This document shows, piece after piece, positions 43,724-50,199 of a DNA stretch of 50,199 nt (position 1 is the first letter of the stretch; every line of letters starts with the position of its first letter). The translations under genes and the position numbers were made by a program. This DNA is from Pseudoalteromonas prydzensis (GTDB lineage Bacteria > Pseudomonadota > Gammaproteobacteria > Enterobacterales > Alteromonadaceae), in the NCBI RefSeq assembly GCF_011050055.1, contig NZ_DRGM01000104.1:1-50199 (forward strand). Reading direction: 5' to 3'. Under the pieces are notes generated by a model. The model saw only the letters and a program-made list of their open reading frames with translations. It was not told where the DNA came from and searched no databases.

Positions 43724-45796
43724 ATGAAATATTATTTACCGTTTTTACTTACTCCTTTAGCAGCACTGGCTAATACTCAAACTGATATTGAACAGATCAC
43801 AGTATCAACCACTCGTAGCACTGCCCCTGTAAGTACAGTACCTGCGACAATTAACGTGATCAGCGCAGCAGACATTGCAAAGCAATTAGCACATACGCAA
43901 GATCTGTCGCAGATCCTTGGTAACTTATTACCGAGTTTTTCACCAAGCAGGCAAAAAATGACCAGTGCAGGTGAAACGCTACGCGGCCGTGAACCGCTTT
44001 ATATGATTGATGGTGTGCCACAATCAAACCCGCTACGCAATGGCTCTCGTGATGGCAATACCATTGACCCTGCGATGATCGAGCGCATTGAAGTGATCAG
44101 CGGTGCCAATGCAATTCAAGGCATGGGCGCCAGTGGCGGTATTATCAATATCATTACCAAAACCCCTGGAGATGATAATCATCAAGTAACGGCCGGATTT
44201 AGCGCGCCAACAACCGGTGGTAGTGGTAGCGATAGCCAAAGCTATAAAGCCAGCTACTTATTTAGCCAAGAGCAAGACGATTTAAGCATAGTAGCGGGCG
44301 TGTCAGCACGCAGCACTGGTATGTACCGTGATGGCAATGGCGATTTAGTCGGTCTCGATGGCGCTCAAGGTGATACCCAAGACTCAACCAGCCTAGATTT
44401 GTTCTTTAAAGCCAAGTACCAATTAGACAGTGAACAAAGCCTACAAGTGATGCTTAACCATTACAAAATTGAAGGGAATGGCGACTATTTAGCAACCAAT
44501 GGTGATGTAACAAACGGGATCCCGACTGGCGCTGAAAAAGGTGATATCGAAGGAGAAGCGCCGCGTAACCGTGTTACTACTGCCACTGTTGACTATGTAC
44601 ATAACAATATCGCTGGCGGTAGTTTATCACTGCAAGTATTTATGCAGGATTTTGCTGCCATGTACGGCGGTGGTAACTTTGCGACATTCCAAGATCCTGC
44701 TTATGGCGATGATATTTTTGATCAATCGCAAAACAAGTCACAAAAGTTCGGTAGCCGCTTAACCTATGCGAAAAATAACCTTGCTGGCAGTGATTTTGAT
44801 TTAGTTACCGGGCTTGATTTATTAAGCGATGAAACCTATCAAGAACTGGCGCAAACTGGCCGTAACTGGGTTCCAGAAACTAAATTTGATAATGCCGCAC
44901 CATTTGCACAACTGCGTTTTGATGGCCTTGAAGATTGGACCTTCAACGTCGGCGCTCGCTACGAATACGGTAAGTTAAAGGTAGATGACTTCACCACGCT
45001 GGCTTCTTACGGTAGCCAATTTGTTGAAGGGGGTGAGCCAAGCTTTAACGAGTTGCTGGGCAATGTGGGGGTTGTTTATCAAATCACTAAAGATTTACGT
45101 TTTTATGCCAGCTACAGCGAAGGCTTTAGCATGGCTGATGTGGGGCGAGTACTGCGTGGTATTAACCAACCGGGTTTATCAGTTGAGAGCTTTTTAAACC
45201 TTGAACCAGTAATTTCAGACAACCGTGAAGTCGGCCTTGAATACAACAATGATTTAATTAGTTTTAAAGCCAGTTATTTTGAATCAGACTCTGATTTAGG
45301 TTCACGTTTACAAGCAGATGCCGATGGTATTTACAGTGTACAACGTGAACGTACTGAAATATCAGGGGTAGAGGCAAGCTTACAATACTTCCTCAATGAC
45401 GATACTAGCTTTGGTGCCAATTATGCGGATACCCAAGGTCAATATGATGGTGATGGTGACAATGTTGTAGAAAGTGATTTAGGCGGCAGCAATATCTCAC
45501 CAACACGCCTTAACTTATTTTGGCAGCAACAGTGGCTCAATAACATCGACAGTCGCTTACAAGTCAATAAGCTATTTGACCGTGACTACAACACCGGTGG
45601 TGAATTTACCGGTTACACTACGGTTGATTTATCAGTTAACTATCAAACGCAACAATACGGCGCATTTAGCTTAGGGATTGATAACTTAACCGATAAGTTT
45701 TATATCACTTATTATGGCCAAACTAACCCAGCCGCCACCCGTTACTTTGCAGGCACGGGGCGCGTTGCTAGTATAAATTGGCGTTTCGGCTTCTAA
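43724..45796 (+). CDS. TonB-dependent receptor (IutA-like)
   Basis: The 690-residue outer-membrane receptor has a signal peptide (MKYYLPFLLTPLAALA) and a TonB-box region (IEQITVSTTRS). The plug has MTSAGETLRGREPLYMIDGVP and IERIEVISGANAIQGMGASGG with NIITKTPG. The barrel ends ASINWRFGF with terminal Phe. The plug resembles aerobactin receptor IutA, so a hydroxamate-carboxylate siderophore is possible, but the ligand cannot be read from sequence. The ATG at 43724 is preferred to a GTG two codons earlier because it heads the signal peptide. No siderophore synthesis genes are near. The upstream gap has AT-rich, ATAAT-type stretches but no Fur box I would defend. Confidence 0.88.
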   Translation: MKYYLPFLLTPLAALANTQTDIEQITVSTTRSTAPVSTVPATINVISAADIAKQLAHTQDLSQILGNLLPSFSPSRQKMTSAGETLRGREPLYMIDGVPQSNPLRNGSRDGNTIDPAMIERIEVISGANAIQGMGASGGIINIITKTPGDDNHQVTAGFSAPTTGGSGSDSQSYKASYLFSQEQDDLSIVAGVSARSTGMYRDGNGDLVGLDGAQGDTQDSTSLDLFFKAKYQLDSEQSLQVMLNHYKIEGNGDYLATNGDVTNGIPTGAEKGDIEGEAPRNRVTTATVDYVHNNIAGGSLSLQVFMQDFAAMYGGGNFATFQDPAYGDDIFDQSQNKSQKFGSRLTYAKNNLAGSDFDLVTGLDLLSDETYQELAQTGRNWVPETKFDNAAPFAQLRFDGLEDWTFNVGARYEYGKLKVDDFTTLASYGSQFVEGGEPSFNELLGNVGVVYQITKDLRFYASYSEGFSMADVGRVLRGINQPGLSVESFLNLEPVISDNREVGLEYNNDLISFKASYFESDSDLGSRLQADADGIYSVQRERTEISGVEASLQYFLNDDTSFGANYADTQGQYDGDGDNVVESDLGGSNISPTRLNLFWQQQWLNNIDSRLQVNKLFDRDYNTGGEFTGYTTVDLSVNYQTQQYGAFSLGIDNLTDKFYITYYGQTNPAATRYFAGTGRVASINWRFGF

Positions 45797-45812
45797 CAAC
45801 AGGTTAATCCTT

Positions 45813-45838
45813 AAAAAGAGCGCTTAAGCGCTCTTTTT
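45813..45838. terminator. Bidirectional terminator after the IutA-like receptor
   Basis: The near-perfect palindrome AAAAAGAGCGC TT AA GCGCTCTTTTT ends on the stop codon of the convergent minus-strand gene (45837-45839), so both genes share it. Confidence 0.85.
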
Positions 45839-46547
45839 AATGACTATGGCCACCGCCTAGCGCTTTACCGCTGGCGTCATAAAAACCCGATGCACCATGC
45901 TCTATAAATCCTAAGTTGATCATTTTAGCTAAGAATGGGTCGCCTTCATTATCACCTATATCCGCATAATCGGTGGTTTGATAGCTATCCCAGCGGGCAA
46001 ATTGTTGCAACACAGCTGCTTTATCAAAACGCACAGTAGCCAAGGTTAATGTTTGTGTTAACTGTGGTTTGCTAATACGCATTGAGCTTACCAGCTTTTT
46101 ATTGACCAACCATGCAAGCTCAATCTTAGTATCACCTTGCACTAATTGATAATTTTGCAGTTGCTCACACCCTTCGCCCTGCTCACTTTTGAGAGTCATT
46201 TTTGCAATAAAATCATCACTCACTAACTGATATTTAGTACTCCAATCTTGCTGAACTTGCACTTCTGTTGGCTGATATTCAATACCACGCTGCTGCGTTT
46301 GAAAATAACGAATTGGCCGAATTTGCTGATTACTCAATTGCTGCCACATTTCGACTAACTCACGGCCTTGTTCGGCAACCTGATGCGGTGTTCGCCACAA
46401 GGTAAATTGCTCAGTCTGTGCTAGCGTATTGGCTACTGCTTGCTTACTAACCTGATAGTTTGCTTGTACATATTGGTTATCAAGCGCGCACTGTGCAGCA
46501 CTGGCCAGTGGACTTATTAACACTAAAGATAAGATGATTTTTTTCAT
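45837..46547 (-). CDS. Periplasmic protein of unknown function
   Basis: The 236-residue precursor has a signal peptide (MKKIILSLVLISPLASA) and two mature cysteines (QCALDN and EGCEQL). It ends LGGGHSH after NLGFIEHGASGFYDAS. I do not recognise a family, but the tail and Trp/Gln-rich beta-type sequence look like a stand-alone conserved periplasmic protein. It lies between an outer-membrane receptor (convergent) and the phosphatase genes (same strand, 120 bases away with a terminator between). Confidence 0.7.
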   Translation of the reverse strand: MKKIILSLVLISPLASAAQCALDNQYVQANYQVSKQAVANTLAQTEQFTLWRTPHQVAEQGRELVEMWQQLSNQQIRPIRYFQTQQRGIEYQPTEVQVQQDWSTKYQLVSDDFIAKMTLKSEQGEGCEQLQNYQLVQGDTKIELAWLVNKKLVSSMRISKPQLTQTLTLATVRFDKAAVLQQFARWDSYQTTDYADIGDNEGDPFLAKMINLGFIEHGASGFYDASGKALGGGHSH

Positions 46548-46611
46548 TAAATTCTCTTTCCGATGTAATACGGTAGATCACTGTAAAGTGTTTGTTTGGC
46601 AAATTAATGAC

Positions 46612-46645
46612 AAAGAGCAACTCAAATGTGAGTTGCTCTTTTTGT
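46612..46645. terminator. Terminator of the alkaline phosphatase pair
   Basis: The 13-bp stem AAAGAGCAACTCA (46612-46624) / TGAGTTGCTCTTT (46629-46641) has loop AATG and lies 24 bases beyond the first phosphatase stop. The T-run is better on the plus side, so it may act in both directions. Confidence 0.78.
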
Positions 46646-46668
46646 TAAGCGTATTTCGCTATCATTGC

Positions 46669-48459
46669 TTAGTTAGCCACTTTTTGCTCGGCTTGCTTTA
46701 CTAAATCAGCAGCATAATCCATCACATGGAAAATAAAGCTCTGCTCGTTAGTACCCGTGACCAGATGCGCACCAGGACCACGGGCATAAACACCAACATC
46801 TTCACCAGCATGGGTTTCAGATGAAAGAGGCACTAACGCTTCTTGGTGGAAACCAGGGCTTTGCGTGTCAACATCAGTCAAATCAACACGACCCGTTACT
46901 GGAGCAAAGTTGTAGCCTGCTTCAGCATCTGTTTCTTCACCTAAATCTCTAAAACCACCACCATTCGTATAACCAACTGTAGTGTATGGCATGTTATCGG
47001 CAGCAAGGCTTGGCTCAGTTTCACCAACAGCCACCACTTTACCTAAAATTGGATTACCGCGTTTAGGGTAGCCAGCAATGGTAAATACATGGCTATGATC
47101 GGCAGTTACAATAATTAATGTATCTTCGATACTGGTTTTATCAAGCGCCACTTGCACCGCTTTTGACAGTTCAATCGTATCGTTTAACGCGTTATAGGCA
47201 TTGCCCGCATGGTGAGCATGGTCAATACGCCCAGCTTCAACTGTTAAGAAGAAGCCTTTGTCGTTATTATCTAGTACGTCTAATGCTGTTGCTGTCATCT
47301 GTGATAAAGATGGCTCGCCAGCAATATCATTGCTACGGTCAGCTTCATACTGCATGTGGGATTCATTAAACAAACCAAATACTTGCTTAGTATTAATCAC
47401 ATCAATCGCATCAAAACTCGCTTGGTCCATCACATATTGACCAGTTGGATATTGAGCCTGCCATTCTGCAGTTAGGTCGCGACCATCAGTACGATCCCCT
47501 TCCACACTACTCACCGCATCAGCAGAGTTAAATGCTGCATCTTTAGGTAAGAAATGACGGCGACCACCGCCCATTACCACTTCGATACCATCAACGTCTA
47601 TTCCAGCAAAACGTGCTTCTAAGTTCTTTTCAAAATTAACCAGTTGCGAGGCGATATCTTCACAATTTGCAGCCTCAGACTCTGGCATATCAGAAATATC
47701 TTCCCAGTTACGGCTCGCCGATTTTGCATAAGTTGCCGCTGGCGTTGCATGGGTAATACGTGCTGTTGAGATAATCCCAGTTGATTTACCTGCAATTTCA
47801 GCCAATTCTAATGAAGTAATAAGCTCATGGCCTTTGCCTGATAAACAATTGCCATTAACCACGGCCTCATCAATACCAATAACACCAACATCTGTTTTTA
47901 CACCCGACGCCATAGCGGTCATGGTGCCGGCTGAGTCAGGTGTTTGTGCATCAACATTGTAGGTTTTAGCAAAACCAGAAAACGGCAGTGTTTCAAAGCT
48001 TAACTGATGCTCTTCGCCCATTTTACCTTGTAACTGACCGGCTAAAATACGCGCTGCTGTTACCGTTGAAATGCCCATGCCATCACCAACAAACAGAATG
48101 ACATTTTTTGCTTTGCCAGACTCTTTAACAATATTAGCGATATTATCTTGGCTAGTAACTAACTTGGTTTGCGCTTCTTTAAACCAAGTATTGGTCGTAA
48201 GCGGTGCTAACTGCTGAGCATTTAATGACGTTGCCGGGTCATTACAAGCTACCGTTGAAGCCGTGACTTCATCGGCATCAAGCTCACCATTTTGATTACT
48301 GTCTTCACCCGTTTGGGTTTCAATGCCACCATTGATACATTGCTCAGAGCCAACTGCAATGGTATTTTCCACACTCAGTGACTCAATTTTATCGTCATCA
48401 TCAGAGCAACCCGCCAAGGCAACAACCACGGCAAGAGAGATTAAATTTAATTTTTTCAT
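46669..48459 (-). CDS. Alkaline phosphatase, lipoprotein form
   Basis: The 596-residue protein has a lipoprotein signal (MKKLNLISLAVVVALAGC) and an inserted segment of about 35 residues between two cysteines. The insert contains an EF-hand-like loop DSNQNGELDADEV. The alkaline phosphatase domain begins at about 115: metal site FVGDGMG, nucleophile Ser in TPDSAGTMTAMASG, AGRIDHAHHAGN and VTADHSHVFTIAGYPKRGNPI, and a terminal SETHAGEDVGVYARGPGAH. It should release phosphate from organic esters at the cell surface. The start at 48459 is preferred, but an ATG at 48471 overlapping the upstream gene's stop (TAATG) is possible. It is a clear paralogue of the upstream gene. Confidence 0.92.
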   Translation of the reverse strand: MKKLNLISLAVVVALAGCSDDDDKIESLSVENTIAVGSEQCINGGIETQTGEDSNQNGELDADEVTASTVACNDPATSLNAQQLAPLTTNTWFKEAQTKLVTSQDNIANIVKESGKAKNVILFVGDGMGISTVTAARILAGQLQGKMGEEHQLSFETLPFSGFAKTYNVDAQTPDSAGTMTAMASGVKTDVGVIGIDEAVVNGNCLSGKGHELITSLELAEIAGKSTGIISTARITHATPAATYAKSASRNWEDISDMPESEAANCEDIASQLVNFEKNLEARFAGIDVDGIEVVMGGGRRHFLPKDAAFNSADAVSSVEGDRTDGRDLTAEWQAQYPTGQYVMDQASFDAIDVINTKQVFGLFNESHMQYEADRSNDIAGEPSLSQMTATALDVLDNNDKGFFLTVEAGRIDHAHHAGNAYNALNDTIELSKAVQVALDKTSIEDTLIIVTADHSHVFTIAGYPKRGNPILGKVVAVGETEPSLAADNMPYTTVGYTNGGGFRDLGEETDAEAGYNFAPVTGRVDLTDVDTQSPGFHQEALVPLSSETHAGEDVGVYARGPGAHLVTGTNEQSFIFHVMDYAADLVKQAEQKVAN

Positions 48460-48470
48460 TATGATCACCA

Positions 48471-49991
48471 TTATTCTTCTATTAGTTCGAGCGCTTGATT
48501 GATAATGTGGAAAATCACATTTTGTTCCACCACACCTTGTGCTAACTGCGCGCCAGGTCCCGTTGCGTGTAGTGAAATATCTTCACCAGCGTGGGTTTCT
48601 GAGCCCATAGGAACTGTTGCTTCTTGATGAAAGCCTGGTGTTAAAGTATCAATTGCAGACAAATCAACACGTCCTGCAATCGCGGCCTCTAAATATGACG
48701 CATCGGCATCGGTTTCATCACCTAAATCTCTAAAGCCTAAGCCATTTGCATAGCCTACCGTGGTATATGGCATACCATCAGCCGCAAGTGTTGCTGTATC
48801 ACTGCCAACAGCTACAACTTGGCCTAAAATTGGGTTACCGCGTTTTGGATAGCCAGCAATGGTAAATACATGGCTGTGATCGGCTGTAACTAAAATCAGC
48901 GTTTCGTTTGGATCGGTATTTTCAACTGCGGCTTTAACCGCATTGGCAAATTCAATGGTGTCATTGAGTGCGTTGTAAGCATTACCCGCGTGGTGGGCGT
49001 GATCGATACGACCCGATTCAACCGTTAAGAAAAACCCTTTTTCATTATTCTTTAAGATATCAATCGCTTTAGTCGTCATTTGCGTTAATGAAGGTTCACC
49101 TGCAATATCATTGCTGCGGTCCGCTTCATATTGCATGTGCGATTCATTAAATAATGCAAATACGCGTTTAGTATCGCCATTTATTGAGTCAAAGCCTGCC
49201 TGATCAGTAATGTATTTACCATCACTGTACATTTGCTGCCATTGTGCTGTTAAATCGCGTTCATCGGTGCGGTCACCCTCAACACCACTCACTGCATCAG
49301 CAGAATTAAATGCCGCGTCTTTTGGTAAGAAATGACGACGACCACCGCCCATCACCACTTCTAGACCATCAACATCTACACCGGCAAAACGCGCTTCTAA
49401 ATTCTTTTCAAAATTAACTAACTGTGAGGCGATATCTTCACATCCTGCGGCAACCGCAGCTTCAGGCATATCTGAGACATCTTCCCAATTACGATCTGCC
49501 GACTTTGCATAAGTCGCAGCGGGTGTTGCATGGGTGATCCGTGCGGTAGAAATAATACCCGTTGCTAAGCCTTTAATTTCTGCCAGTTCAGTGGTGGTGA
49601 TCAACTCATTCCCTGCAACTGTGCTGCAATTACCACGTTCGATACTTTCGTTAACCCCAACCACACCGACATCAGTTTTAACACCCGATGCCATTGCTGT
49701 CATGGTGCCAGCCGAATCAGGCGTTTGCGCGTCCACGTTATACGTTTTTATTTGCGCGGAGTATGGAAACTCTTCAAAACTCAAAAAGCCTTCTTCACCT
49801 AAAGCACCTTGTTGCTGACCGGCAAGAATACGTGCGGCTGTTAACGTTGATACACCCATACCGTCGCCGACAAATAAAATCACGTTTTTTGCTTTTGTTG
49901 CTGGTGCGGTATTAGCCATTGCCTGTTTAGCGGTTATTTTGCTTTGTGCAGCGCTATACCAATCACTTTTCATTTGATTATCTGGTAGCAC
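48471..49991 (-). CDS. Alkaline phosphatase paralogue, separated from its signal peptide
   Basis: The frame encodes a full phosphatase domain (FVGDGMG, TPDSAGTMTAMASG, SGRIDHAHHAGN, VTADHSHVFTIAGYPKRG, SETHAGEDISLHATGPGAQ), closely similar to the downstream gene. The first possible start is GTG at 49991 (VLPDNQMKSDWYSAAQSK). Upstream codons still read AGANAG, the end of a signal peptide, but a TAG stop at 50010-50012 cuts it there. As it stands, the product would lack an export signal, and a periplasmic zinc enzyme would be useless in the cytoplasm. The missing part lies inverted on the other strand at 50073-50199. This is an inversion, an inverted duplicate or an assembly fault. Confidence 0.85.
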   Translation of the reverse strand: MLPDNQMKSDWYSAAQSKITAKQAMANTAPATKAKNVILFVGDGMGVSTLTAARILAGQQQGALGEEGFLSFEEFPYSAQIKTYNVDAQTPDSAGTMTAMASGVKTDVGVVGVNESIERGNCSTVAGNELITTTELAEIKGLATGIISTARITHATPAATYAKSADRNWEDVSDMPEAAVAAGCEDIASQLVNFEKNLEARFAGVDVDGLEVVMGGGRRHFLPKDAAFNSADAVSGVEGDRTDERDLTAQWQQMYSDGKYITDQAGFDSINGDTKRVFALFNESHMQYEADRSNDIAGEPSLTQMTTKAIDILKNNEKGFFLTVESGRIDHAHHAGNAYNALNDTIEFANAVKAAVENTDPNETLILVTADHSHVFTIAGYPKRGNPILGQVVAVGSDTATLAADGMPYTTVGYANGLGFRDLGDETDADASYLEAAIAGRVDLSAIDTLTPGFHQEATVPMGSETHAGEDISLHATGPGAQLAQGVVEQNVIFHIINQALELIEE

Positions 49992-50199
49992 ACCTGCATT
50001 AGCACCCGCCTAGTATAAACGCTCTGATTATTACTAACTTTCTTGACCATAACGTATCAATGGAACTTAAAAATGAAAATTAATAAAATTGCGTCTGCAA
50101 TTGGTTTAACACTGGCGTTGTCGGCGGGGGCTAATGCAGGGGTGCTACCAGATAATCAAATGAAAAGTGATTGGTATAGCGCTGCACAAAGCAAAATAA
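49934..50199. repeat. Inverted repeat spanning the phosphatase start, 77-base arms
   Basis: Bases 49934-50010 are the reverse complement of 50123-50199 with two mismatches; the inner 58 bases from 50142 to the edge match perfectly. The 112-base spacer (50011-50122) holds a possible promoter, a start codon and most of a signal peptide, facing right. The right arm touches the end of the window, so its true length is unknown. Confidence 0.93.
50073..50199 (+). CDS. Alkaline phosphatase N-terminus with signal peptide (partial, cut by window edge)
   Basis: The plus-strand frame of 42 codons starts with ATG at 50073 and has a typical signal peptide (n-region KINK, h-region IGLTLALSAG, cleavage after ANA). 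It then has GVLPDNQMKSDWYSAAQSK, identical to the start of the minus-strand phosphatase. It runs open into the edge. It is either the beginning of a third, divergent phosphatase gene or the detached head of the neighbouring gene. Confidence 0.8.
   Translation, partial: MKINKIASAIGLTLALSAGANAGVLPDNQMKSDWYSAAQSKI

Overview
The window looks like chromosomal DNA of a marine gammaproteobacterium of the Alteromonadales, most likely Pseudoalteromonas or a close relative. This rests on the hemN / yihI / csrC-like RNA / engB / polA neighbourhood, which matches the E. coli order closely, on the periplasmic cytochromes c4 and c5, on a secreted lipase with its own foldase, and on the protein sequences themselves. 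Base composition is AT-rich and fairly even. I see no prophage, CRISPR array, rRNA or tRNA.

Layout. 1-3650: the 3' end of hemN, then (minus strand) DUF2489 and yihI, a GGA-rich RNA of the CsrB/CsrC type in the same place as E. coli csrC, cytochrome c4, and engB. 3650-9725: DUF1285 and yceI, a structured region upstream of them that may be an unknown small RNA or attenuator, the lipase/foldase pair, and polA. 9725-11780: an upstream region of polA with DnaA-box-like sites and clustered GATC sites, a 265-bp inverted-repeat (MITE-like) element, elbB and cytochrome c5. 11970-21300: a GAF-GAF-GGDEF-degenerate-EAL protein, rep, ubiK, a siderophore receptor, a methyltransferase and a beta-carbonic anhydrase. 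21430-27140: the complete ilvLGMDA operon (no ilvE) with promoter, leader peptide, attenuator and terminator. 27400-34470: an envelope-modification cluster of eptA, dgkA, an LtaS-like transferase, a response regulator, a sensor kinase and a TraB/GumN protein. 34470-36740: an accessory patch of short dispersed repeats around a parDE-like toxin-antitoxin pair and a small membrane protein. 36740-46550: a ModF-like double ATPase, a small beta-repeat periplasmic protein, a cis/trans fatty-acid isomerase with an acidic partner, an SDR, a VOC protein, an IutA-like TonB receptor and an orphan periplasmic protein. 46660-50199: two tandem alkaline phosphatase paralogues and, at the right edge, an inverted copy of the start of the second one.

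Functional links. EptA and the LtaS-like enzyme should both release diacylglycerol when they transfer head groups from phospholipids, and DgkA between them should recycle it. The two-component pair behind them resembles PmrAB/BasRS, so the cluster reads as a regulated surface-charge or stress module. The ilv operon is controlled by classical attenuation.

The points most worth following up are the right-edge inverted repeat (49934-50199), which splits a signal peptide from its phosphatase, the csrC-position RNA, the unassigned structured RNA region upstream of yceI, the GATC/DnaA-site cluster upstream of polA, and the repeat family at 34.5-36.5 kb. All family names come from recognising sequence by eye; no database search was run.
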